Source: Saccharina japonica (taxonomy: Eukaryota; Sar; Phaeophyceae; Laminariales; Laminariaceae). From it: a DNA stretch of 64,000 nucleotides. Position numbers and translations under genes: made by a program. The notes under the pieces are model-generated. The model was not told the origin of the DNA. It saw nothing but the letters and a program-made list of their open reading frames with translations, and ran no database searches. Of this stretch, positions 34,021 to 44,700 are shown in pieces (the first letter of the stretch is position 1; every line of letters starts with the position of its first letter). The DNA lies in assembly GCA_008828725.1 (NCBI GenBank), contig MEHQ01003854.1:1278652-1342651 (forward strand). The letters are read 5' to 3'.

Positions 34021-34430
34021 TGGTTATATAGCATTATAGTGCACCGTCCTACTCAATCACGCGACTGAGAAGGCCAGTGGACTATGCTATATAACCAACA
34101 AGAAGCTTGCAAAGTTGAGTTTCAACCATTCAATCGGTAGTACTCACAACTGACGTATTTTGTGTATTTGTGTATTTTGATTAAAAAAAAAAGTAGATAC
34201 TTTCGGATTCGATACACATCTCACCGCGTGCTTCGCATTGATCTCCGGGGCACTCCCCTCGCCACTTTCTACAGCAGTAGTATCGAGGGGCATACTATAT
34301 TAACATATTAACCCTTCATAATGTCTCCAGCGCGTACGCTCGAAAATAACAACTATGAAGCAATGTGAGATTCGAGCCCACTGCACATCCTTTCTTGGTT
34401 ATATAGCATACAGCATAGTCCACTGGCCCC
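34021..34430. repeat. Nested inverted repeats with TGGTTATATAGCAT arms
   Basis: TGGTTATATAGCATTATAGT at 34021 is inverted as ACTATGCTATATAACCA ending at 34097. The segment at 34073-34099 is inverted again at about 34395-34429 (TTGGTTATATAGCATA through CATAGTCCACTGG). This looks like a foldback element with a second copy. Confidence 0.55.
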
Positions 34431-34814
34431 TACTGCGTCACAAAAATGGCGCTACGAGCAAAACAATTCTATACTATTGCACTATTAATACCAGGGAATG
34501 TTGGGATATACAGATTTATATACGAACTGCGCATCACGTCTTGTGCGTACATTGTTCAGGATGTCGGAAGATCTACACCCCCAGACCCTAAATACTAATT
34601 GCAACACCATCTTGCAAATAAGCCCGTGCAACACGAGTATTTTAGTACGTCTGATCGGCTGAGGTTGACCTTTCGGCCCGCCGTTTGTTTTCCGAAAGAC
34701 GTCACCGAAAAACGCGGCGGAACCGCGTAACCACCTCTGCCAACTACAGTATTAACATTTTGTCCGGCAGGATATTTCTGGGAACTTTCCAGGTCACTAA
34801 TAGTGTGGTCGGGT

Positions 34815-34845
34815 TTGGGGTTAGGGTTAGGGTTAGGACTAGGGG
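34815..34845 (+). repeat. Interstitial TTAGGG tract
   Basis: GGGGTTAGGGTTAGGGTTAG, with the flank TCTACGCCCGTA shared in inverted form with the 6941-6975 tract. Confidence 0.8.
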
Positions 34846-35772
34846 TTCTACGCCCGTACATTGAACCAAGATGTCACCGGACGATTTGTTAGTAGTCCTC
34901 TCTGCCAACCTCGCGCCTCGCTCAGAGAGTTGAGGTTAGAGTGAGAGCCTTTCATTTTGCACACGGATGGCAGTCCTCGCGCTGGGTTTCGAATGTCGGC
35001 TGGTGTTCATATCCCACCAACTAAAGGCGCGTTTTTTCCGAGTCTTCTTCTGTCGTCGAGCGTGCGGGAGCACGAGTTGGCAGAATCCGATTCGACTCCA
35101 CCAAAAGCAGTGATGGGCATCTTGAACACTATGCGCTATTATAGCAAAAAAAAAAAACGCATAAAACATGACGCAAGTACCGCGGGGGGGAGAAGAGGGA
35201 GACGGACACCCGCCTGTGGCCACGGCTTTTGCTGTTCAGAAGGCTGGGTAAAACATCCCACAAGTTGAGATGGAAAGGAAACAAGTTTGGGCGACAACAA
35301 ACGCCAAGTTAAAACTATAGACTACCTGGTTTACGGTATACTCCGAACCGTACTATTAATAAGTACGTGAACAAAAATACGTCATGAAATTAATCATTGG
35401 GCACAGGCCGAGTAAAACACCAGACAGAGACCGCGCAACAAAGGGCTGCCTATTTGACCAACAATTGCTACGAACAGGCTCAACCCTCATCCTGTCTTTA
35501 CGAATAATAGCAGGGAGGCAGAGAAGGAAGTTCCTCCACCTGGACTACAGCGATATGCAACTCTGTCCAAGCATGTTTTGAGCAGAAGAAATCTGAAACA
35601 TCAAGCGTTGTCGGAAGGATGGGTGGAGGGTCCTGGGCCAGGAAAGGCTTCTCCACAGTCTGCAGGATAGTTTTTGATGAGAAGATAGTCGCGGTGACCA
35701 CCCAGGTCACACATTCGCGCCGGATGTGCTGCACTGGTACACGCTTGCGCTGGGGGACCACCAGGCTGCTAG

Positions 35773-36055
35773 AGGGTGTACTCACACGTCATGCATGGCC
35801 GCAGTTGCATGACCGTAGACCCTCGCATCCCTACACTGCCGGGACGGAGCGCGTCAGGATTTTTTCACTCATCAGGCAGACATTTTGCTTGCACTAAGCG
35901 CAAAGCGCCGTGAGGTTGTTCGGCGAGTGGCATGAGAAGGGCGAGCTGCATCCTACAAAGGACCACTTGTGAGGCGGACTTGCTTGCATATGGGTGTTAG
36001 CGTCGAATGAATTGGTTGGCTTCCCGATGTGGCCACTTCTAGAGAGAGCAATGGG
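35773..36055 (+). repeat. Dispersed repeat R1, long copy
   Basis: Runs from the head (TCATGCATGGCCGCAG) through GCCGTGAGG, CTTGTGAGGCGGACTTG and ATGTGGCCACTTCTAGAGA. Confidence 0.8.
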
Positions 36056-36158
36056 GCGGGGAGGAATTCCACTACCGATGGTGCGGGAACAGCGTGTAGA
36101 TGCGATAATACATCCCGTCACTGCTGTTCATCCGATCGGCGCTGTGCTGTCTGCTCCC

Positions 36159-36162
<4 letters not shown>

Positions 36163-36204
<42 letters not shown>

Positions 36205-36243
36205 NNNNNNNNNNNNNNNNNNNNNCCCCCCCCCCCCCCCCCC
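36163..36243 (+). repeat. Poly-C run interrupted by an assembly gap
   Basis: C residues flank 21 N at 36205-36225. The gap is inside the homopolymer, so its true length is unknown. Frames across it are artefacts. Confidence 0.97.
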
Positions 36244-36763
36244 TCATCTGGCAACCCAGAGAGGGCGAATCTTGACAAGTACTGCATTATTTTTATCTTG
36301 CTCGCGAGCGCCTGATTGCCTCTATCGTCCCTATTTTCGTGTGGTGTCCGCCCTCGGCACGCCCGCATGAAAGCACATGCGACGTCCCCCACTTCACAAA
36401 ACGAGTGGCTTCGAAACAATCAAAAGGCGGCACGATACCTCCATAGGCGGAACCTACGACACCTACCCGAGAACATTGGCGCCAGCACCCCGCCCTTCCA
36501 AAAAGAGACACACAACCGGAACACAAGCAATGTTTTCGGGACTTGAGAAGCGAAAAAGGACGAAAAACACAAACGACGAGCGAACGTGGCATCGACCACG
36601 CGCACAGGTATTGACCCGGCGCTGCTGCTGGGCGAGAGGATGACGAATTTCTGTCGTTTGATATGCTCGTCGGTGACTTGGCGAGACGGTGGAGGTACCC
36701 ATCTCTAATTACTTTTATTGTACGGAGTAGGGCGTTCCGTGGTAAGGCGGTATTGAATTCGCC

Positions 36764-37145
36764 ACGGGGGGGGGGGGGGGGGTGCTTACTCAGTTGTGCA
36801 CGGCGTAGTCATATGACCATAGACCCTCGCATCCCTAACAATGCCGGCGACGGAGCGCGTTGGGGTTTCACCCAAGCCAGGCAGACATTGCTTGCACAAG
36901 CCCGAAACGCCGTGAGGTATGGGCGATCGCATGGAGGGTGAGCCCTGCATCCTGCCTAAGAACCGCCCTCTGAGGCGACTTGCCATATGGACGACAGCTT
37001 CAATGAGTTAATTTAATTTCTGTGTGGCCACTTCCGAGAACACAATGGGTTTTTACTATGTAACTGCCTCCGGACGCCTTACCATATTAAACACTACGTG
37101 ATACGACCATTCCTCTTGTGCGGAACAAAGGTTCTCCCACCCGCA
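36764..37145 (+). repeat. Dispersed repeat R1, nearly full copy
   Basis: Starts at a G run and holds the R1 head, GCGACGGAGCGCG, CGCCGTGAGGTATGGGCG, GACAGCTTCAATGAGTTAAT and the tail CTTGTGCGGAACAAAGGTTC. It matches 54122-54485 along its length. Confidence 0.85.
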
Positions 37146-37300
37146 CAATGATCTACTCGACGCCAGCTTTCGTGACGCCAAAAAAAAAAAAAAAAAAAAA
37201 AAACGGCCCACCCTGGTTGTCTAAGCTCACGCAGCGAGTGGCGTGTTTACAGCGTCGTGCAACCGACGCCAGCCCAACCTATATAATTTATTTATATTTA

Positions 37301-37302
<2 letters not shown>

Positions 37303-37354
<52 letters not shown>

Positions 37355-37394
37355 TCCTTTCCCTTTTGGGGGGGGGGGGGGGGGGGGGGGGGGG
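37303..37394 (+). repeat. C51 run facing a G27 run
   Basis: 37303-37353 is all C and 37368-37394 is all G, separated by 14 bases. The strand can fold on itself. Frames across it give only poly-Pro/poly-Gly. Confidence 0.95.
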
Positions 37395-38619
37395 TGAAAA
37401 ATCCCCTCCTTCCTGTGCTGTATGCTGAAAGTGCCTCCTTTGGTATGGGCGTCCGGAGTTTACAAACGAATCTGACAGTGGTTAGCACCTGGGTTTCACC
37501 GAGTTTTGTCGGCTCGCTGAGGCATTATTCCAATAATACAAGAATGCGGGGATTATGCATAGAACCCCTCCCCCCCCTCTACTGTTGCCTGGAATTTTCA
37601 GGGCAGGGCGAATTTGATGTGGGGATAAAAAATAGTGTAGTGGTGGTGGCTTCTTGTTTTATACTCAATAATTTCGCCACTCGCTAAGGAGTGTTACCTA
37701 GTCCCGTGGTAAAATCCCCGTGGCCATAACGCGGTTCCTATTTCGTAAAACGAAACAACAACAACACCGTCATTTGATTCGCCGTGGTGTGTTTGGTGTT
37801 CCTTACGGTTTATTTTGGTATTGTGTATCCCTCATCTTGGCAACTCTGTCATTATGGTTGATTCACGGTGATTCCACGACCGGCGGGAATCATCCCGAGG
37901 AGGGCCCTGAAAAATCCCCGGGGTGGCTAGGGGAAGCCTGGGTACCACCCCTGGGTTTTCACTGCAGGGGTCATGATCCCATACGTCATTAACTTCATGA
38001 TTCGACAGGTGTGCGGGGGGAGAGTTAAAAAAAAACACTAACAAACTGCTACCTGGCCTATTATCCCTCGAAGAGGGGGGGCTGTGGGAGCGTTTTAGGT
38101 CTTGTTGACTTTGTATTTAGTGTTTCCAAACTTGAGAACCCTCCTTCATTTGCGTGTTTCTTGTGGTGGTACGCATCTCATCCGTGGCGTTTTACACCCC
38201 TGCAGGGCTGTCGGAGGGGCTTGTCACGCCCCAAGATGGCAGCACTTTGCTCGGTTGGCTCATCATAGAAGTCAGCCAGATCGTAAATAAAGTTGCATTG
38301 TTTTTAGTAGGTTTCCGTTTTCGACGGCAACGACGTCATTTTTTCCTTCGACGCTAATCTCTCTCAACCCACATCCCCCTAATAAATATTTTACGAGCGT
38401 TTTTGTGAGCAGGGGATCTAACCGTCGCCCTTAAAGTATCGGTCGACGCTGCGGATGGTTCGGATTGTCTGAGGCACATGGTTCACAACCGTGCGTTCGA
38501 ACGCCGGTACTGTACAGGATCGACTGTTGGTCAGCAAGCCCATATCACGCACCCTCAAGTGACACGTACAGTCCAGCATCGACTGTTGGTCAGCAAGCCC
38601 ATATCACATATCACGCACC

Positions 38620-39280
38620 GACGCGTGCTACGATAGAGGTGCCCCATGTTTTTGCTGAGCCCCTCACTTGAGGAGCTCCATACTAATAGTAAGTAATAGT
38701 AAGCCACCTGCCTTTGGAGGAAAATAAACATGATTTCGGACGGAAACAAAAGTGCCACCCGATGGACGAGCCCATGACCTACTGTAACTATGCTAGGAAA
38801 AATTCTGCAAAGCGAGAATGAAAGTCCGACGATTTTGTGTTAAGGGCCCGTTTTAACGAAGAAGAAAAAAAATCACTTTGGAAAAAATAAAATCGAATCC
38901 GCTTTTCATTGGTCAACACACGCACCAGCACCAAAGATTAGGATCTTGGGGTATAATATTTGGTGCTGGTGCGTATGTTGACCAATGAAAAGCGAATTTG
39001 AAGTTTACTTTTTTCCAAATTGAATTTATTTTATACTCGTTAATTCGGTTTGGAAAAAACAAAATTCAAATCCGCTTTTCATTGGTCAACACACGCACCA
39101 GCACCAAAGATTAGGATCTTGGGGCATACTATTTGGTGCTGGTGCGTGTGTTGACCAATGAAAAGCGAATTTGTTTTTGTTTTTTTCCAAATTGAATTTA
39201 TTTTATAGTCGTTAATTCGGGCCCTAAGGAGCCCGACCACTCAGAAAATGTCTCGGCCAAAGCGTGCTACCTCTATCGTG
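38620..39280. mobile_element. MITE inserted in the right arm, with 9-bp target duplication
   Basis: Same family as 32271-32578: left tip GACGCGTGCTACGATAGAGG, body CTCACTTGAGGAGCTCC and TTTGGAGGAAAATAAA, right part GCGTGCTACCTCTATCG. TCACGCACC stands directly on both sides (38611-38619 and 39281-39289). The left arm, which lacks the element, has this motif once (inverted, near 3660), so the empty site is visible. A 9-bp duplication suits Mutator-like elements. It is enlarged by a nested insertion. Confidence 0.8.
38844..39224. mobile_element. Nested palindromic MITE, TAA target duplication
   Basis: The ends GGGCCCGTTTTAACGA and (inverted) GGGCCCGAATTAACGA are flanked by TAA on both sides, typical of PIF/Harbinger elements. 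It contains two direct copies (period 173 bp) of a unit that is itself a near-perfect palindrome: arms 38898-38935 with 38960-38997, and 39071-39107 with 39132-39170, each reading CATTGGTCAACACACGCACC and its inverse. The 32271-32578 relative lacks it. Confidence 0.75.
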
Positions 39281-41709
39281 TCACGCACCCTCAAGTGTGG
39301 CCGCTTCCTTCTCGACGGCGTTTCGCTGCGAAGGGTGTCCGATGTGGCCACCTGTGTCCGCCCGATTATGAACTCCCTTTTATCGTAAGGAGGCTGTTAA
39401 GTTTATTTCTGCGCCTTCTAACAGCGACAGTCATCGGTGCGCCTGCTGCAAGTCAAGCTTTCGGGTCCGTCGATTTCGATGTTTCCTGATTCGGGTGCTA
39501 GTACGTGTTGCCGATGCTTCTCAACCTTGTCCTGCTCATAGGGTGACGCTACAAATGGTGGCATGGGCACCACGCTCAGGCAAGACGATCCGGCGACTCG
39601 ATTCGACGCATTTTTACTCCATCCCCTTCACCCTCGAATCAGAGGAACGACATCGGGTCCCGCTCTATCTAGAGACTGTTGGTACAGTATATAGTACGAC
39701 ATGGACCATCGAGCGACTTCGAGGTTACTCTCTGGATCACCACGCTCAGGACGTTGGCCATGGCGAGGCAAGAGGAACATGCACTGAAAGGGCCAGGAGC
39801 CGAAGGAGCGGTATGTAGGGCAGCTGGCAGAACTAACGGGGGTCCATTTGGGAATTTCTTTACCCCGCTGTGATGGCATGGGGGTGGATGCACTCATGTC
39901 GTGCACGGCCGTAGTGATGGCATGGGGGGTCGGCCTCAGGTAGAACGTCCAGACAGTAGTCCAGACGAGAGGGTATATAGATGTGTATACTGTACCCCAC
40001 AGCAACAGTGCCTGAGAAAGCGGACTACAATAGACATGATAGAGCTGGCGAGGGGGTGGTTTTGGAGAACGGGGGGGGGGGTCGACGCCGGTACAGATGG
40101 AGGCTTCGAAGAAACGAGAAGATTCCACTAAAACACGGCCGGCTGCCTGGTATGTATGTATTCGGGGTGTTTGCACATCGTGCGCGCTGTGCACGCGTTA
40201 TGCGTGACGGTGGGTGTTGTCTGCTGTAGGTGCCGTGCACATTTGGGGCCACTTATAGTGCCAAGCCTAGCTTCGATTTTGCAGACGTAGTTCACGTGCT
40301 CCGAGTATACCTGTTTCAATTTTCCATCGGCTGTGCAGTGCAGGTTTCGATGCTGTCCCCAGGCGTTGTCGAACAACAGGGGGACAGACGTGGTATGGCA
40401 AACCGAAGAATTGCAGCGGACAGTGAAAACGATGGTCTCAGCATGTTGGCGATTCCCGTCGTTTGATAATAAAGTCAGTGGCTTGGCGAAACGGTGGAGA
40501 TACCCATCTCCGATCAATATTATTACTGTACTTTAGTATAGTACGAGTGGCCTCTTTTGTTCCACATATCCCGCTCCGCCACCCACTCTACAGTGCACAC
40601 TTGGACGTGGAGGTTAAGTTCCACGTACGTGGGGTGGAGTTCCATTACTATGGACAGGTACTGACTGCAGGCGATCCTCCTATCTCACAGCCTATGGTAC
40701 GCCATCTGCAATAGTATGGCGCACCCAATACGTTACCATACCAATAACGTCACACGCCTCGTATAGCACCCTATTGCCAATCCCGCTTGCTCGTCCACGC
40801 ATGTATACCGGCCGCTAGCGGGGGGGATGAATGCCATGTCAGCCCTTGCGACTTGTGTGCACGCGGTGTTAACACTGAAACGACTCCGTAACTCCGCCGT
40901 AGCGGCCATTTCTACCAACATCGGTCCTCAAGTCTGGCGACTGCGTGATACCCCGCGATTTAGCCACTCTTACTGCCCGCTCCTTACCCCCTTTGTGTGT
41001 TTCATCTTCTTCACATCTGCTCCTGCTCAAACCCCGCAAACCAAACAATCAGGAAATAAGACACGGCGCGAGCGACAGAGGCGTCTACTTCGGAGGGAGG
41101 AGGTGTGCAAGGGGGTGATACGCACTACTATATCTCGTCCCTCCAAGCTACACGACCATAAATCGACACCCGCCGAGTACAATTCAGTCACAATTACCCT
41201 CGCCATATCTCCTCTTGCGATCAACGTTGTGCGTACGCCCAAACACAGCAAAGTCCCGAGCCCACCAGAATGGATAACAGGCATTAGTAGGAGAAGGGGC
41301 CGCCTATAGCCTATCGTCTCCTGTCTCTCTAACCTGAGTAACCTAACTACCACAGCTCGAACGGCCGTGGAGCAAGGTCCTGCCACACTAACTCTATGCG
41401 ATGTATGAAGCATTGGGTGTTATCTACGTGACCACGCTGTGCACACGGGAAAACACAACACCAAGTCCCGAGCCTAGCAGGAGGCTTAGGCCTGTGTCCG
41501 TAGCGCGCGCACAGGCGGGGGTGGGGGGGCGCCCGCTCCCCCCTCGTCTCTCTAGGCAAAACACCCACAGGTCTATTCCCCTGCGTAGAACACAATATCT
41601 CCACAATATATCTACTAGAGTACTTCATTTCCACGTGTGACCACTTCTGATTTATGAGGCCAATACCCGGTACACACCAAATCCCCCGAGTCTGGCAGAA
41701 GACCTCGGC

Positions 41710-44700
41710 CTAGCGGTATGTGGCGTGATCACAGTCGCACGTGGTAACCCACTTGAAGCCGAAGTCACGCGCGTGGCGACCTTCGTTCAGGCCTCGGCGA
41801 GGAGCATCCGCACAGTGGTCGCAGAAACGCTCCAGCTCGTCCGGGGCCCAGTTGCACGGCTGTCCCTCCCGGTGGCAAGTGTCGCACGTCTCTCCGGATG
41901 CAGCGGGAATCTAGAAAAACAAACGGAAGAAAATGACACGATAGTACATTGGGGGAGAAAGGAGGGGTAGCATTGCCCAAAGTGAGCCGATAGTTGGGTT
42001 GGGAGTTTGAGCAACGGCAGAGGAGATGAAAGGGAGAGACGAGAGACGAGGGGGCCAAAAAACAGCCGGATAGCCCCGCCGGCAAGCGTTCTCGTATATA
42101 TGTTCCGCATTGTTTTAGGTCAGAATATCAAAAGGTGGAAACAAAAAGGGCATGCATGTTTGTACACGTGCACGTGCTACTGTGTATATCGACCACAAGG
42201 TCGGGATCCACCGGTCGATGCTGGCCTGGAGCACACACGTCAAGGCAGGGCCGAACAACGCCTACCCACCTTGTCGAAGAGTACATCTTCCGATACCTCC
42301 CACATGACGCGTGCATCCTCCTGGAGCCACTTCTCCCTCTCCCCGCGACCGCCAGGCTGCACGTACCACTTTCGCCCCTCCACCGTGGAGTTCTGCTCGA
42401 AAACGCCAATGGTCGGATGGATGCGTGACAGTGGTCAGCGGCAGAGTTGGGGAGAGGAGAGCCACGGGTGAACTGTATCGCAGAGGAGAAGCTTGGGTGT
42501 TTTCGTCAAAGCCAACGAACAGTACGTCACTACTGTCGTGCAGTACTGTAATGTACTGCACTGTGCTGTAATGTGATGTGTACTGTAACCTGGTTAGTGG
42601 TGCAGCAGTGTAAGCTTACATCGGTACGAGCTGGTTCAAGCCAAACGCCCCAAATGCATTCCTCCACGAACCCCGCTTGCAATACCTACTCAAATGCCAC
42701 ATATTTGGTTCTAAAGCCGACCGCCATGAACGGCGGAAGAGGGTGAGATACTATTTTTTTTTGTCAAGGTCCCACTGTATGGCTGGTGCCAGCGGCGAAA
42801 ACGTGTCCCGACCAACCACACGGGCCTTCAAAAAGGTCACAAGTAACAGTCAGGCGTTGCTGTAGATCGAAAAACAAAACGTCTCTTTTGTTTTTGTTCT
42901 GAACGAGCCGGTTCGAAATATTAACTACTCCAAGACATGTCTGTATACCGTTTCGCGCAACCATTCGAAGAACTGACCGCGGAGGGCCAAAACTGTATGA
43001 AGTCGTGTACAACGCCCAAAGTTGATCCCATACTGAAACTAAGCAATTCCGAGACAGCGCCGTAAATGTTGCCCGTCTACAGCACAAAGGGGGCAGAGCT
43101 CACGCCGTTTCTTCAATACAGGCACTGAAAAAGTGCACACGTGTTTTGTGAGCCCCTGTCGACCCGTTAGCGAAGGTGTTGTTTCTGATTGTTTTTTTCG
43201 CAGGGAATTTGAGTTTCTTCAAGGCCGTAATATCCCAAAACAAGAGACGACCAAACATGTGGCGGATAACACACACACGCGCACGCGCACAACACGCACA
43301 CACCGTCCGCTAACGGGTTGACAAGGCGCATATAATACGTGTGCAAACAATCAGGATCTATCTCCCAAAAACGGCGTGATGTTCAAACGATTACTCGTAA
43401 CTATTTTACTGAATTAAGCTTGAATCGTCCTGTATGATACGTAGTGATGTTCGGTGTACCGTACAGCAGACTTTGGTTCGGTCGCCCCCTCTACCACCTT
43501 GAGGTTACCCCCCCCCCATCCCCGCCCTCCAACCTTCCCTATCTGGCCCTTGGCTTTTCACGGAAACATACTACTAGTACACTGTTAAGTATCAGCCGGC
43601 AGCGCATCGGCGCAGGGGGTCAGTCACCTCGTTGAAGCTCGGCCGGAGCAGGGTCACTGGCAGGTAAGTGAGCATGTCGGGCTCGGTATCCTGGCTGTCG
43701 CAGTCGTCGACGTACTGGACCTGAAGCCACAGCTCTTTCACATCCTTTCTCTCAATCGTGCAGCAGTGAACCTCGCTTCCCTGGGGGACAAACGGGCGGT
43801 TTGCGAACTGGGGGAGGGGGGGAGAGAGATGGGGGGCGGGGTGGGGAGGGGGCACGATGAGACTAGATCGGCAAAACCTTGATACGCCGTATTGACGCTG
43901 TCCGCTGGTCTCTCTCGCTGGGGGGGTACACGGAGAACTTCACGCTACGCCTGTGGTCCTCGTGACGTTTGGAAGCGATGGGTAACAAAATAAAACAGAA
44001 TGTCAAACGCTGTCGAGAAGACCCGCTCAAGAATACGCGAACGTCAGCACTGCGTACCCCAATTTCCTCGGCAATAATCTCGACCGGACGGAAGACTCCG
44101 CCCAACGAAAGCGACTGAGCCGCCCGTTCGGTCTACAGGCGGCACTGCCGCGATGGGCAAGAGTGTCCCACCTTCGTCTCCATGTCTCGGACCGCCTGGT
44201 CGTTGTCCATCGGCCGCCCATCCTTGGGCGAGCGTTCGCGGGTGTTCGGATAGTAATCATTTGTAGTCCAGTCTCTGTCTCGCAAGCTTTTGGCCACCAG
44301 TTCTTCGGCGCACTCGGGCTCGAGAATACTCGTCCACTACGTTTCGCAAAAAGCCAGACATACATAGGGGAGTGGGGAGGGCGGGAGCCGAATGGGGGGG
44401 AGGGAGCGAGGTGGGCTATCAGGGTGGTTAAACAGCCCTGGCCAACATAGGCGCCGTCGACATACGCTATATACGAGGGAAACTTGCCGGCGAGTCAATA
44501 ATTTCCTCCTGAATTTATGTATCTTTCCGCGGCGCATCGGGTGAAAAACATGGTGGCCACGTCAACGAATGCCGCGCGGTGTACGCCGTCCGTCTGTTCA
44601 AGCGACAAGGGACAGAAAGGGGGCGGGAGACGCTCATTCCGCCAACCCCAGCGCACATAACACGGTCACCACTATATACACGGTAGCATCGTCAATTTCG

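Larger units (their letters stand above)
28974..38306. other. Transposon and repeat field without a confident gene
   Basis: Between the 433-aa gene and the right arm I find only repeats (listed separately) and weak open frames. The best frame is minus-strand 35785-35498, which ends in TAA, follows a possible acceptor (GTCCCCCAG) and looks protein-like but has no recognised family. 28974-29300 upstream of the 433-aa gene is GC-rich with GGA repeats and could hold its promoter. Confidence 0.45.
38307..42975 (-). repeat. Right arm of the large inverted duplication
   Basis: Reverse complement of 1-3905. Relative to the left arm it has a 57-bp local duplication (ATCGACTGTTGGTCAGCAAG occurs at about 38520 and 38578) and a 661-bp insertion (38620-39280). 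The homology continues to 42975, where the window's left edge limits comparison. Confidence 0.93.

Noticed and set aside
36072-36419. Open frames across the N gap
   Set aside because: They consist of poly-Pro/poly-Gly and unknown residues over a homopolymer gap.
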